64,000 bases of DNA from Leptodontidium sp. MPI-SDFR-AT-0119 (lineage: Eukaryota; Ascomycota; Leotiomycetes; Helotiales; Leptodontidiaceae). Shown piece after piece: positions 43,518 to 56,006 of the stretch. Position numbers and translations under genes: made by a program. A model generated the notes under the pieces. That model was not told the DNA's origin, made no database searches, and saw only the letters and a list, made by a program, of their open reading frames with translations. Location: positions 372,001 through 436,000 of the forward strand of contig JAHLEZ010000026.1 of the NCBI GenBank assembly GCA_020726505.1. The letters are read 5' to 3'. How positions within the stretch are numbered: position 1 is the first letter of the stretch; each line of letters begins with the position of its first letter.

Positions 43518-43586
43518 CCCTGATCAACCTGACCGAAGTGAATTTGCAGCACAGTAGGGAGTAATAAATTAATCTCAGTCGGGGTT

Positions 43587-43593
43587 ATTATAC
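43587..43593 (-). promoter_or_regulatory. TATA-like box of the coiled-coil gene
   Basis: TATAATA on the minus strand 76 bp upstream of ATG 43517. An AAGCGAGGTGATC element lies further upstream at 43672. Confidence 0.35.
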
Positions 43594-44059
43594 TCTTACT
43601 TGGACTAGTGGTTGCTCTGACTATCACATAGTGGACGCCAGTCGAAGGCTGCTGTGGACGACTCACGCTCGAAGCGAGGTGATCAAGAGGTGGGGTTAAT
43701 AGTGGACTAAAACTGCCCGATAATACGCTTGGGAGAAATTCTGCTGCGTGTTGATGCTAACCGGTTCTAGAGCTCTTAGTAAGCCAGCATCAATGGGAAC
43801 AAGGGGATAATAGTGGCGGTTGGGTGTTAGAGGAGGATTCACCGAGGAATTTCTACGTAGAGATTAGGGTCAAAAGTTGCCTTGTTAGGGCAAATCCGGA
43901 CATGAGAATACTAGCTATCGCACCCATCAATCTCAAATCGAAACTTTATTTCAAACTACTAGCGTTCCAAGACACACCTAGAAAATATCGAAACCAGAGC
44001 AATCCCTCTAACAAAGAAAGCCGCCCGCTCAGATCTAGCGATTCGTTTAGTATACATCG

Positions 44060-44860
44060 GCGAAGCGTGTTCTTCTCAAAGGTGACTCCCGCACGCTGTT
44101 TTGCGCGATCTTCCTACTTTCGGTGACCTGTGCAGATTCCGTACAACCGTAGACATTCGGTATCCTACTTATAGCATATGAGCCGCTATGAGCGGATCTC
44201 GAACCGTTTTGCTGATTTTAGTTCGACATTTCAGTGCTGCAGATGCGTGTGGCAGTCTGGCTCTCGTGCTCACCCAGCTGATGCGATCCGGGAACTAGGG
44301 AAGGCAGGGTTGACTCGCTCTGTCGTTCCACAGAAGTTGATGCGCCAGTCTCTGTCAAGGTCTTTACGAATGGGGTAGCCTCCGTCAGGGATCCCTCACA
44401 GGTCGGTGTCGTTTGACAGACTGCAGCTTTGGGCGCTGTAGTAAGCCGGCTACCGAGAATCTCTGCAGCCTCGCTACTTAATATGGCCTCCTTGAGTATC
44501 CGTTTAAGTAATACTATCGTCTCTTTTTGTCTCTGGCTTTCAAATATAAGGGCCTCTTAGTATGCTTGGTGATTTCGACGCTCCTCATTGAGAACCTCCT
44601 AGCTAGAGGATAAAGACGCTTCGCACTAAACGAGAGTATTTTGGCAATAGTGTATAGTTGTTTGAGCTTCGCAGAGATCCTTCTCTAACCTTCGTGCGTG
44701 ATTTTCCGCTGCTTCCACCCTCAGGTAGAAGTCTTATAAGAAATCCCATGTTGACCTTCCTATATATATCTCACACTGAGTAGCGAATACCTAATAGCTG
44801 TTAATGGCCACCTTCGCCTACGTTTCTAGAAGAGCTTACTGAGGGGGCTTGTTGAGACAT
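44060..44860 (-). pseudogene. Coiled-coil protein, spliced, RIP-mutated
   Basis: ATG 44860 (MSQQAPS) is followed directly by a GTAAGC donor. Downstream the minus frame reads YLRVEAAENHARRLEKDLCE, AQTTIHYCQNTLV, EALIFESQRQKETIVLLKRI and LKEAILSSEAAEILGSRLTT, a long heptad-rich coiled coil with TAG/TAA at three Gln-like positions. A Ser/Thr-rich tail (LTETGASTSVERQSESTLPS) follows. The C-terminal limit is approximate. Unknown function; grouped with the other short coiled-coil genes by start (MSQ-), size and exon style, not by alignable sequence. Confidence 0.5.
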
Positions 44861-46252
44861 TAAGAAGTGTCTGCGTTTAAAGTATAGAACTGGACGATAT
44901 ATTTGGAAACTGATCACCTTAGTGGTGCTAGGTATACTCGACGGAATTTCGATCATCTTATACCCAAATTACCCTAGTGGGTATTATCGCTTGGTTTGGC
45001 CCGGGTTTGGTTGTACCTGATCATCCATTGTTTTACCATGTGGGGCCTAGATGACCCACTTACGTTCGAGCATGGCCATAGTGTTTGAACGTCCATGATT
45101 ATATGAGATGACGTGCCACCACTTGTTAAGGGGCAGTGTACACTATAAATTGCAAATTCATAGATTCAAAGATATATTTATAGGCAAGTTCACATTCTCT
45201 ATTCATGTACCGGATCTTGTACGCCCTGACTTCCTTATCTTATATCGAGTGAAAATCTCAGTGCTGTCGATTTTGCTTTCCAACTTCCAAGGTACTCTAT
45301 GTACTACTGCAATGCTAATTTGTCCTTCTCTCCACACTTCAGCTTCGATATAGTATCCTTTCCAAGTGTTAATAGCCATAGAAGCGCTACGTACAAGTCT
45401 TCAGGATACCTGGGCGTCTGTGGCTTGGTTGCGTGCTGTCGAGCCTCTACAAGGAGGGGATGAAGTGGAAGGAAGACACCTAACTCAAGAACACCCCATT
45501 TATATCGTGCCTAACGAAGAATTAGTTTTAGAGACGGTTTGAAAAAGGGATTTCCTACGAGCGGGCGGTCGCGTTGAAGTGGTTTCGTTAGCTTCATCGA
45601 AATCTTGAAACTGGCTGTTCTGATAGTTAGCTTAAGATTGAGGGGATAGAGCATTGCACGAGCCTTTTGATCTTTTTGGCGAGGCTAGATCCCTTAAAGT
45701 CGCCGGCATCGTCGGAAATGTAACGCTGACTTTCCATTATTAGCCTTTATAAATATAAACAGGGATTCTGCACAAACATTACGGTCTACGTGACATGCCC
45801 AGCATCCGTAACTTTGTTCTGACTGCAGTGGTGCTTTTCTCCCGGTGGTTGCTTATGTTGAAAACTTGCGTGAGATCCTTAACCGTGGCCATTGGCAGTC
45901 TATGCCGAAGGCTGACTAATAAGGATTTCTCTAAATCGGACCAGGCAAGTCGTTGATCAAACATGGCTTTAGTAGGAGATGATCAACACCACCTCAATCC
46001 GGGCAGTCTCGTGGACTTGATATAGTAGCGCGGCAATCGCTTCCGGCCAGACTGATGAAGATCCCTCGGAAAGAAAAAGAAAAAAAAAACCCCCCCCTTA
46101 CATCGAGTGGGGCTTGCTTAGCCGCTTAAACCATCACTCATCGGAGGGTACAACCTTCAGCAGAGTAGTGGAGTGGCGTTAGCTAGATTTCGTCCCTGTC
46201 GCGGTAATACGTGGAAGACTAGTGTCATTTATCTTTAATGGGTTTAAAAGGG
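44861..46252. other. Gene-poor divergent gap
   Basis: Two open frames of unclear meaning lie on the plus strand (45108-45353 and around 45440-45720, the latter with EHPIYIVPNEELVLETV). A run of about ten A followed by about nine C occurs near 46080-46098. Otherwise nothing beyond the small domain at 45779-45964. Confidence 0.3.
45779..45964 (-). CDS. Small Myb/SANT-like DNA-binding fragment
   Basis: A 61-residue frame from ATG 45964: WSDLEKSLLVSLRHRLP, then TVKDLTQVFN and TTAVRTKLRMLG. A Trp-Glu start, a central helix and an R-x-K-(L/M)-R recognition-like helix resemble Myb/SANT-type helix-turn-helix domains that many fungal genes carry alone. No promoter or partner exon was found, so it may be a surviving exon of a dead gene. 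Confidence 0.35.
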   Translation of the reverse strand: MFDQRLAWSDLEKSLLVSLRHRLPMATVKDLTQVFNISNHREKSTTAVRTKLRMLGMSRRP

Positions 46253-46260
46253 TACCTACG
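46253..46260 (+). promoter_or_regulatory. TATA-like box of the 46337 gene
   Basis: TTTAAAAG 84 bp before ATG 46337. Confidence 0.35.
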
Positions 46261-46336
46261 GACCGACCTAAATGCGACGAGGTACATTTAAGGTCCATTA
46301 GCTAATATCAATACAGTACATATCCTCACGACGCCA

Positions 46337-47011
46337 TGGAGAACTCCACAGATGACAGTAGTTGGTGCGATAGTTCTAACGCTACACCGTCAATTGACGT
46401 TCAAGCAGTCCCTTCAGATCTTGATTTCTAGAGCCAAATTCTTTTTTCGGACCCAGAAACGCTGGCTCAAGACTCACAGGTCTTTGCGAGCTCTAGCATC
46501 GACAGCCTAATCATGGCACCTCAGGACGTCCAGAATAACGCCTCCTCTAACCACGATTTGCCGTATCATTTGGACACTGAGATGCTCTCGCCAGATTAGC
46601 TTGCTCCCCAAAGTTACAATTTACCCATCGAAGAGTCGAATGAAGCTATCAAGAAAGAGGTGAAAGAACTCCGGGACGCGTGAGTCACTGCATCGTTTTG
46701 TTGACAATTACTTATACGTTGTAGGCTACAGGAAGTAAAAAGGTAGTATAGCCTTTCCCGAGCTAGCGTACGGACTGACAATACCCAGGGAGCTAGTAAC
46801 AGTGAAAGGCCAGTTTCAGACGGCAAATTCAGAGCTGTATACAATCAAATCCAACTATACGCAGCTCCTGCGCTAGACGCTGGATATGGGCGAGACTGTG
46901 AAAGCACTTCTGAAATAACTTGCGGAGAATATAGGCGCGTATATCGTGGGCCAGGAAGGGCATCGGGTAGAGGACTTAGGCTCGTGGCTAGATCCTAGTT
47001 CTGAGAGCTGA
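46337..47011 (+). pseudogene. Coiled-coil protein with acidic N-terminus, RIP-mutated
   Basis: ATG 46337 gives MENSTDDSSWCDSSNATPSI, an acidic/Ser-rich region with TAG stops after LDF and LSPD. It then reads EESNEAIKKEVKELRDA to a GTGAGT donor; the acceptor (TTGTAG) restores LQEVKR. A last segment in another frame (TANSELYTIKSNYTQLLR, LDMGETVKALLK, LGSWLDPSSES) completes a coiled coil, so a second intron or an indel lies near 46770. The layout (acidic N-terminus, splice, coiled coil) resembles the genes at 61383-62246 and 34939-36648. Function unknown. Confidence 0.5.
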
Positions 47012-47477
47012 AAGGGGGACATGCAACACGGGTGGAGGAAGTAGAGGAAGTGGAGGAGAGAATCCTAGGCAGGCGGGGTTGAAGTTATGTGACTCATAGC
47101 TCACAACTAAGACTTGGCTCAGTTTCTTTCTTTGTCGCTGAAACCTATTGTAATTAAAACTCGTTCCACAAGAAGAGGGCGACACGGGTGGCCAGCAGGA
47201 AGTTGAGGTGATAACTTCGGTGTCTACCTCGCTTAGTCCACATCATCAATGTATTTATACTATGATCTACCCCGAACAAAGTCGATTGCACCCCACTCGT
47301 CTTGCCCACAATGTTTTGGACAAACTTTTTTATCTTATTCTCCCTATGTTGTAAGCTGGCCACCTGCGGCAGTACACCGGCCGCTGGCAACAGTACAACC
47401 TTTCGCTCAGTAGCATATTATGCCAATTAGTATATTTCATCGTCGATTGTTAGTGTTCTCGCTAAAGTCTCGATAGG

Positions 47478-48901
47478 GCGATTTATGACAGAAAGTTCAA
47501 CCCGCAAGACCTCCTAGTAGACAATTTGACGCACATCCTCTATGCCTTTGCCAATATAAAGCCGGACACTAGGGAGGTGTGAGTCTAGCTAATGAGCTTC
47601 TTTCAAGATTCCTTCAATTATCAGAGATCCCGCTAATACTGTAAGCTAAGTACTTGTCCGATGCTTGGGCCGATACGGACATCCCCTTTCCCGAGGATTC
47701 TCTAAGCGAGGCAGGAACCAATATTTATGGCTGCCTTAAGCAGTTATATCTTATAAAGAAGAAGAACCGTCATCTCAAAGTACTTCTCTCCATTGGTGGC
47801 TCGAGCTACTCAGCAAATTTTGCCGCGCTAATATCGACAGTGTCAGGTCGCATAGCGTTTGCTTCAACTACTGTCACACTAGTTAAAAATCTCGGACTCG
47901 ACGGCCTCGACATCAATTAGGAATTCCCAGTAGATCATGCTGAGGCTGGAAATATAGTTCTCCTCCTTCAAAACATTAGGGAGGCACTAGACGCTTATAG
48001 GCACTCGCTCAGCCTACTATATCACTTCTAACTAACAGTTGCATGCCTAGCCGGGCCTACCAACTACCAGACAATACATATTGCCGACATAGACAAGTTC
48101 GTTAATTTTTGGAATCTCATGGCCTAGGACTATGCCGGTCCTTAGAGTACTCTAGCTTCCCATCAAGCGAACCTCTTCAGATCCACAAGCGATCCGGCTA
48201 CGACCCCCTTCGACACTCAGACAGCCATCAAATACTATCTGTCCCAAAATGTCAGCTTAAATAAACTTGTCCTTGGCGTTCCTATCTATAGTCGATCTTT
48301 CAGTGCAACTAATAGTCTCAGAAAACCATTCAATGGCGTTGGAAAGGGTACTTAGGAGGCTAGCATTTACGATTATAAAGACCTTCTATTAAGAGGAGCG
48401 GTTGAGAACTACAACAACGCGTCCGGCGCGAGCTATAGTTATGATACTACGACAAGGGAGTTGATTAGTTACGACACTATTATGGCGGGGAAGCAAAAGG
48501 CCACCTAGATTCAGCAAATGAAACTTAGTAGTATTATGTAGTAGGAGGGCAGCGTAGATAAGCTAGGGGATAAGAGCTTGATTAAGAACACAGTTTGGGT
48601 TCTTGGTGACTTGCGGGTCGTCTCGAACCAATTAGTCTATCTTGATTCGGTCTATGACAATCTTCGGGCAGGTATGCCAAGAGAGGGTTATATCCCAGTT
48701 TCCTCAACAAAACCAACAGCCAACGCCACAGCATCACCAGCCAATTCGACTGGCGCACTTTCGTCTTCGACTTCAAAGAATGACCCGGCATTACCTATGG
48801 CGGGTGAAAACCTCGGCGATTCTGTTCCCATATTATACACAACAATCACTCTGCTAGCAATAACGTATTACGTAACGTCAGTGGTCATCGTGACCGGCTA
48901 G
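47478..48901 (+). pseudogene. GH18 chitinase with Ser/Thr linker and C-terminal hydrophobic segment
   Basis: The frame starts [30 protein letters not shown]. After an intron it continues HLKVLLSIGGSSYSANFAAL, then the catalytic strand DGLDIN-stop-EFP at about 47900-47925. In an active GH18 this reads DGLDIDWEYP; here the third Asp is Asn and Trp is TAG, while the catalytic Glu remains. LVLGVPIYSRSF and the C-terminal LVYLDSVYDNLRAGMP are also clear. It ends in a Ser/Thr/Asn linker (48700-48790) and a hydrophobic tail (PILYTTITLLAITYYVTSVV), suggesting surface anchoring. The secretion signal exon was not found. Confidence 0.85.
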
Positions 48902-49529
48902 TTAGCCAACAACTTTGAGTGGTCGTGTTCTCAACTATTTCAGCTAACAATTTCAGTACACGAATTTCTGTTTTCGGGAGTGAGGTGGTCGAAATAGACA
49001 TCGGGAGTCGTCCGTGAAGTATAGAATAGATTGTAGAGGTTTTAATATAGAAGATTGAGAAGACCTTCCATCGGCTAAATAATCTTCTAGTACCGTTGAT
49101 ATAAACTATGTGCATATCCTCTGTAACCTCATAGAAGATACTTCAATATCTGCAACTTGAGCTCCAGAAAACACTAGTCTTGGCCGATTTTCGCAAGAAA
49201 ACATAAATTGACTTTCAAAAGTCCGCCCTATAATAATGTTGCGCTAAAGTTACGACTTGCCGGCGTGGTCAACCTAATTCAACGGTCGTACCGAGACTGG
49301 CGAGGTGGTTGTTTACTGACCCGCCTTGAGTTGAGGGCAGTGACGACCTACCTAGTGGTAATCTTAAACGAGTCTTGCCCCACTCGAAAATTCAGGCCCT
49401 TGACGACTCGCTTACAACACTTGGCGTTAAGCGCTAAGTTAACCGACCGGAGTATTAGATATCCGATATAAAAATACAAGACAATCCGAGATTCTCTTTG
49501 CCTTTACTCAAAGCTGGTTGTGATTCGAA
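48902..49529. other. Spacer with GCGAGGTGGT-type elements
   Basis: TGAGGTGGTCGAA (48981), GGCGTGGTCAACC (49262) and GGCGAGGTGGTTGTTTACTG (49299) lie here. A TATAAAAA box is near 49470, upstream of the acidic-protein frame. A plus frame at 49208-49471 is not convincingly coding. Confidence 0.35.
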
Positions 49530-50400
49530 TCCGAATAGAAACTGCCTAACCACTCGACAACATAGTACACGACAACGATACCCTCCACGACCTCGAAAGG
49601 TGGGCAGTGCGACAAGTCCTCCGGGTAGAGAATCTATTAAAGCAACAAGTGCTTCTTGAGCTACACGGTATCATGGAGGGACATAGCTACTCGTGGCATT
49701 GCATTAATGAGCTTCTTCAAGCCCAATTCGACGAGGGCAGCCTTAAATGCTCACCCGTCGATGGAGATGTTTTGTTTGAATGGAACAATCTCTGTGATGA
49801 GAAGCGAACGTGGGAGAAAAAGGGGCGTCTATTAGTTAACGATGTGGGGTTTAATATAAATTACTTGATCAATCTCATGATATTACTAGTTCAAGTAGGG
49901 CTTAGTAACGAAGGTAAGCAGGCCCCTTAGTCCTTTTAGAGTATGCTAACAGAATAGTACTACGTCTTGTCACTAGCAATATAGACAAACCCAATGTTTC
50001 GACAGTAGACCTATGGGTAGGTCCTAAGGATTCGGAGAGTCTCAGGTGTCGGGCAGCTTTATAGTTTATAACCGATAGCGACACTTCGTTATTGGAGTCT
50101 GAAGATAGCGAATATATGGATGACGAAGTAAAGACAGATAATAAAGGGGTCAAGCACATAGACGTGGGTGTTGGGGATATTATTAGAGGCGAGTCTAATG
50201 AAGCGCGGAGCGAAGGCGAGGCCATAGGCATTGGCTATGAAAGTTTGAGTGAGAATGGATTTGACGAAGAGGAGAGTGAAGATTCTAATGACAGCTCTCT
50301 TCAGTCGGGGGTGGAAATCGACAATGAGGATATTGGAGGTCTTGGTGTAAAGATTGTGGACATTGATGATGATAATGATATCTCTAACTTCCTGCTCTGA
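49530..50400 (+). pseudogene. Uncharacterised protein with acidic C-terminus
   Basis: One plus frame gives PLDNIVHDNDTLHDLERWAV, VLLELHGIMEGHSYSWHCIN and DGDVLFEWNNLCDEKRTWEK. After a probable intron near 49913-49953 (GTAAGC, ATGCTAACAG) a second frame gives VDLWVGPKDSESLRC and then a strongly acidic region (DSEYMDDEVKTDNKG ... VDIDDDNDISNFLL) to TGA 50400. TAG/TAA codons interrupt both. Acidic tails of this kind occur in histone chaperones and many nuclear proteins; no family is assignable. Confidence 0.45.
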
Positions 50401-50766
50401 AATTCCGATTCAGGATCCTCGTTTAGGTATCACTTATATCTGAAGCCTACAATTTGACTAGCTTTCTTACGAACACTAAAGTTTTTTTGGGCGACTCAAA
50501 ATTCATCCGTCTCAAGGTAGAGTAACAAGGCAGCGAAAAACACAGCCTGTCCACACAATATACTATCGAGAAGTCGGCGGTCACGCCGAATCTGCTATCG
50601 CTTGAAATTTCCCAAATTTATAATAATTATGTGGGGTCATCAAGGAGGCAACATATGTATAGTCTATAATCATTAAGGGCAGTAACAAGATGGCCTAATA
50701 ACCGCTACGTTTCAGCGTTGGCGAATTATGTAATACATCCTTAGGGTGGTCTCGGAAGGTTGGCTT

Positions 50767-50772
50767 TATAAG
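50767..50772 (+). promoter_or_regulatory. TATA box of the CSC1-like gene
   Basis: TATAAG 87 bp before ATG 50854, with a CT-rich leader. Confidence 0.5.
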
Positions 50773-50853
50773 AACCATCATCCCTGGTCTCTCTATAAGT
50801 TACAGTCGACTCACGGGTTTCCTTCCTATCTACACTCCTATTCACTTCCAACT

Positions 50854-53424
50854 ATGAGTAGTAAGGTTAACGATATTTTAGATCAAGCTGCTAGGAAAGC
50901 GCAGAGTTCTCAGGGCGAGTCATTAGCCACCTTCCTCGCATCTCTTACAACATCCGGAGCAATCCTTGCATTAGGGCTTATAGCGTACATACTTCTCAAA
51001 TGGAAATGTCCCGAGTACTAATAGGTTTTCTCAGTGAATGTTTAAGATAACTATGCTAATCTAAAGTCACCAACGAGCACGTCAGGTCTTAGATACGAAA
51101 TAGAAGCCAGTTCCGCTACAACTGCGGATGCTCCTCTCGCCAATTCCGGACCCCGAGTTGAAACATGCGTCGGGGTTCCAAAACTACCTCTTTGACCGAT
51201 ATTTACAGACTGTATTGAAGATTTTTATCGTTCTTGGACTAGTAATACTGCCAGTGCTTCTTCCATTGAATATAGTTAATAGCAGGAATGAACTTGGAGG
51301 TGTTCAAGGATTAGATCGCTTAAGTTATTCTAATATTAGTCTTTCGCACACAGGGAGGTACTAGGTTCACCTAGTACTTGCTATGTTTGTTATCATTTCA
51401 ATCTATTACACTATTTAGAGTGAACTCTTGGATTATACTAGACTCTAGAGTAACTTTGGATGGGACGGCTGCAAAGGATTATGTCTCCTCCTTACCTCCA
51501 CTTCAGTAAAGCAGCTCTCCGCCAACAAAATCAAGCGACGTTTTCGTAACATTAGTGGGGGCGTACATAGAGTAACGATAAATCGGGATTTTTCTAGTTT
51601 ACGCATAAAACTGTGCCGTCGAGACGCATTAATAAGGAAGCTGGAGGCTGTAGAGACCACGCTCATAATAAAGGCAAATCATCAAAGGAAGTTTCTTCAG
51701 CGAGTGGAGGGTAACAACCCTGACGATAATAGCACATCTTTGCCTCCTTAGATGAAGTACCTACATCGCAATGATCGCCCGTCCATGCGACTCCCACTCT
51801 CCTTATAGCTGCCGGCCATACCTCTTCTAGGGCCTCGCGTGGATGCTATCCATCATCTCCGTGCAGAAGTTGCGCGACACAATCTCGAGATCGATTGGTA
51901 TCAACTCTACCCGAATGAGTTTCCTCCGATAAACTCAGCTTTAGTGTATTTTAACAGAGCCCTCTCGATACTGCTTGCGGCTCTAGCACTTAAGGCTCGC
52001 GTTCCCCCCACATGGACGCTTAAGTAGGGAACTGTGGCAACCGATACAATTTGGCGCAACATGTCGATCAGCTAGTAGTAACATTGCATCTAAACGTCCG
52101 TTGTCTATTTCCTCGTCGCCTTACTTACCCTTGGGTTCGCATTCCCTGTTACAATCATAGGGTCGATTTCTTAGATCAAATACCTAGTTAAGGTAGTGCC
52201 ATGGCTGCGATAGATCGATTCAATCCCAAGTTAGTTAGTAGCGGTCATTCAAGGAGTTCTGGCTCCCGCAATGCTAGCCCTGATCACTGCCGCGGTCCCA
52301 GTCGTAATACGCCTGCTTGCGAATGTATAAGGACACTATTCGCGTCAAGTTGTCGAAAACCACGTTTAGATCTACTACTATACGTTCTTATTTATGCAGG
52401 TTTTCCTCACCGTTTCCCTCTCAGCAGGCATCACAACTCTCGTTAGAGACTTAAAAGACAACATCACGTCGACCCCGGTAGTCCTTGCTCAGAATCTGCC
52501 CAAGGCATGCAATTACTTCTTCTCTTACATCTTGATATATACATTCACGACCGTTGTCTCGACCCTCGTAGAAGTCAATAGGCTTCTGTCCGTATTCGTT
52601 CTCTCCCCTCTATTCGATAAGACGGCTAGAGAAAAGTGGGCAAGAGGCCAAAATATAGGCCTACAGAACTGGGGAACGTTCATACTAGTACTTACGAATG
52701 TTGTATACATAAGTTCGTTTCTCAGTTTATAGGTCAGAGTTCGACTGACATTCCTCCAGGCATTATCTATTCAGTGATTGCCCCTCTTATTCTAGTCTTT
52801 GGTATCTTCTACTTTGGGGTTCTTTAGTTGCTCTGTCGATCCTATCCACCGATGCTCACGGAACCGGGTCTCACTCCTAGTAGTCTGTTTTACCCTACTG
52901 CAATACGCCAGCTGTTCACAGGCGTCTATTTTATAGAACTGTGCTTGATCGGATTGTTCTTTCTTGTGCGCGACACGGACGGCAAAGCTGTATGCACTGC
53001 GCAAGCAATAATTATGATATTCGCCACATTGTTGACGGGGTTATTTCATTACACCTTGAACCATAGACATAAGCTACACTGGCTGCCGTTTGCGAAGGTT
53101 ATCAAGCAGCCAGGGGATTAAGTTGGCATTGAAGGTAAGGCACAGCGGACCCAAAGGTATCGAGGAATACTAAAGAGATTAGTAGTTTTGCCTAACATAT
53201 CTCAATTGGAGCCCAAAGATGAAGCTCTGACTTCGGCTCGTCCTGTCATTTGGATCCTAAAGGACAAGTTAGGCGTTGCTGATGATGAGATTAGCTATAT
53301 AAGGAAAACCTACGATAGCATCTGGATAAGTAATAAAGGCGCGTCTCTTGACGCGCAAGGCAGGCTGAGGGTGTAGGGGGATCTTCCAGCTCTGTCGGAG
53401 GAAGACGATCGATTCCGGTATTAA
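50854..53424 (+). pseudogene. CSC1/RSN1-like (DUF221) cation channel relic
   Basis: ATG 50854 (MSSKVNDILDQAARKAQ) leads into the first membrane helix, LATFLASLTTSGAILALGLI, which has the N-terminal fold of CSC1/OSCA proteins. Later blocks are LFDRYLQTVLKIFIVLGLVI with LPVLLPLN (second helix), a soluble region (VDAIHHLRAEVARHNLEIDW), then the RSN1 7TM part: LAQNLPKACNYFFSYILIYT, YSVIAPLILVFGIFYFGVL and FTGVYFIELCLIGLFFL. The C-terminus ends WISNKGASLDAQGRLRV, a TAG, then GDLPALSEEDDRFRY and TAA at 53424. Many TAG/TAA and several indels inactivate it. Intact homologues are stress- or osmo-gated calcium-permeable channels of the plasma membrane. Confidence 0.85.
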
Positions 53425-53537
53425 TTGGAAGCTCACGGTAGGGTGTGCACGGGCCACCGTAGGAAATTTTCCCATCATAGCTCGCGCACACAGCGAGTCT
53501 GGGTCTAATCGAATTTCTCTCTTATTTATGCCAACGT

Positions 53538-55352
53538 CTATCTACTATATACACTGCAAGCACAGCTCTTTCCTTGCCCTCGTAGAAAATTCGTTCTATA
53601 GAAGGCAGTTACTTCCTCGTCGTGTAATATGTCCCTGACTGCAACAATCATCTGTCTCCACATTTCAGATATCTTTATTACCTTGAACTTTGCTGAAGGA
53701 TCACACGAGTAGTTAACTTTCTGAACCTAATTTCCTATCTTTTTCGAATAAATCTGCGCGACAGGCTCGTCGCCAAGATCAGGCCTTCTGAATTCTATAG
53801 TCCAGCTATCATTAAATGTGTCAAGAGGCACAAACTCTCTAAGAAGCTCCCCTAAGATTTGGTCTTTTCTGTATATACTAACCGCTCGAACGCCTTAGCC
53901 CTTTCCAGGCTCGTTACTGATTCGAGGTCGAGTCCGAGGCAAGTATGAAACAATGCAATTACAATCTCCTTCGTCGCAGAGATTACATCGAGTATTAGAA
54001 GGGGGAACTTAGCTAGGGGATCTGGGCCATTCCCAGGGCCAATAATCGGGTTTCGGCCATTCATATTTCGCGACCTCGTTCTTTTCTATCGAATGGAACT
54101 TCTTCATGAAGGGAGCTAGCTCCTTGGCGGATAACCGATCGAGTTCCAGGGGATCCTCGCTCTCCCATTCGAATTCTGGAACCTCTATATTTTGCCAAAT
54201 CGACATTTGGAGGGTGTTTCCAATTTGAGATAGAGGCATAGACTGGTCAGAGCTTAATAGCGAGTGGAACTGCTGTATATCGTACTGGCTTAGTTCGTAA
54301 TATGTACGGCCGGATATCCTTTGAGCGGCTCCCCTATCTTCTCGATTCGGTGGAATAAGACACAAGAGGCCGTCGAAATTGCCACACAGCCTTCTCCATC
54401 GCCGGCCTTCTTTAAGGTAATCATGCAAACGCGTGCGGTTCCGTTTCGTTCGCGCCCACTTCAGCCCATCCATGAGCTCGTTAAGACTCTCTGGATCTAC
54501 AGAGCTACGGCCTGCCTTTCTGCTGTCTATCACATCAGCCAGCTTAACTTTCGCGAAGCGATTCAAGAATTCAATAAGCGGTGATCTTTCCTCTCCAGAG
54601 TTAATCACTCGCACAAGTTACACAGTAAGCTTGTTGTCCTTGTTGACTTCAAATAACAGCGTCGACCGGTCTCTCCAGCTGCGAACTAAAGTGCGCAAGC
54701 GGCGGAATGCCTCCTTCCCGCGTACTGCCTCCGAGAGGATACTGATTTAGGGTGCGACTTTGGGCTTACTTGGCTAGATCTCGGTCTGTGTGGCCTTCCT
54801 CTTTTTCTTAGTAACGGCCGAAGGCTCGTTCAGCGCTGCTGAGGCAGCCTTCATGTTTGTTCGGGAGAGCCGATCGTAAGTAGCTGTAGGCTTCCGTAGC
54901 GGACGTGCTGCTACACTGGATTGTGTTTCTGCTGGTACTTGATCCTTGACCTCTAAGTGAGTTGTCGTTCTCGCATGCGGATCGCGACCTTCCTCACGGA
55001 GCGGGTGTGCCTTCCCTCGGCTCTCCGTGACAGCTAGGGGCGTTAGTTTACACAGGATTTGTATAGGAGTACTATGTTATGTTTCGATTTCGATCGTAGT
55101 ATTCGCTATAGTATTAGCCTGCGGAAGGCCGTTGCCGCTCGGCGTACGTGTGCTGAGCGTCGCCTTGACATTTCGTAAGTCTACAGAAATATCATCTAGG
55201 GACTTATAGAGTTACGCTATCCAACTCGGCTACGTGTTCGTATGCGTTAAGCGGTGGTCTCCATTCCTGCTACTGAAAAATGTCTTGAAATTTTCGACTA
55301 GTCTATTGAGTCGTTTCTTAATACTTTCAACTTTCTCCGCCACGTCTTCCAT
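53538..55352 (-). pseudogene. Uncharacterised ~600-residue protein, RIP-mutated
   Basis: From ATG 55352 (MEDVAEKVESIKKRLNRLVE) one minus frame runs over 1.3 kb, with frameshifts only near 54020 and 53870. It contains a short coiled coil, a disordered linker, a basic motif KKKRKAT (nuclear-signal-like), and a folded domain: FRRLRTLVRSWRDRSTLLFE, IEFLNRFAKVKLADVIDSRK, LKEGRRWRRLCGNFDGLLCL, IPPNREDRG, YYELSQYDIQQFHSLLSSD. The end (TFNDSWTIEFRRPDLGDEPV, MWRQMIVAVRDILHDEEV) is in the third frame. At least five TAG/TAA fit Gln/Trp changes. I do not recognise the family. An element CCGAGGTGGATT (55436) lies 84 bp upstream of the start. Confidence 0.55.
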
Positions 55353-56006
55353 TGCAACGTATCAATAAATATAAGCTGCGGCTAGAAGTATTTGCCGATT
55401 GAAGCAAGAATAGCGCAGTGATCTCGTTCGTAAACCGAGGTGGATTGCTTTGTGTGAGAAGTCTAGTGTATGGGAGGCCTTGTGCAAGAAAACGGAACAC
55501 AAGAATCTGCGAACCTGGGGTCAGTAGCGCTTATATAAGCAGCAAATTTCATCACATCACTTGGTGCATCGCCCTTCGCTTAGGCACGACTCCACAGCTA
55601 GGTCCCCACCTCCATCTCGAGAACCGCATGGAGTATCGTGGACCGTATCTACTAACTGCAATCTGTGAATCCTAACACAACAAGCCCGATAGTGAATGAT
55701 TTATTTTAATAGTCACAAACTGAGCTTGATGCGAGGATAACGAGTACTACCACACGCTTCCCAGAGGATGTGTTAAGACAGGAAAGGGCGACCCCTCCAA
55801 ACAGTCCAATAATCTGGTGAAAAAATAAGTCTGATTATCCTTTTCGTCCCTTGGTATTCGAGAATTCCTCCGAGGGGTTTCTGGCACGGTAAAATTCAAG
55901 CATGACTTATATTCAAGTAAAATATCACGATATTACTCGCACGCGAAGCAGCTGACTTGAAGAAAGGTATCATTCGTCGTTGAGGTTTTATTATCTACTT
56001 GAAACT
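55353..56006. other. Gene-free spacer
   Basis: Plus-strand frame 55418-55675 has no protein-like features. Contains the GCGAGGTGG-type element at 55436. Nothing else seen. Confidence 0.3.

Noticed and set aside
46077..46098. A-run followed by C-run as a polyadenylated insertion scar
   Set aside because: No target duplication or retro-sequence precedes it; could be a sequencing or slippage feature.
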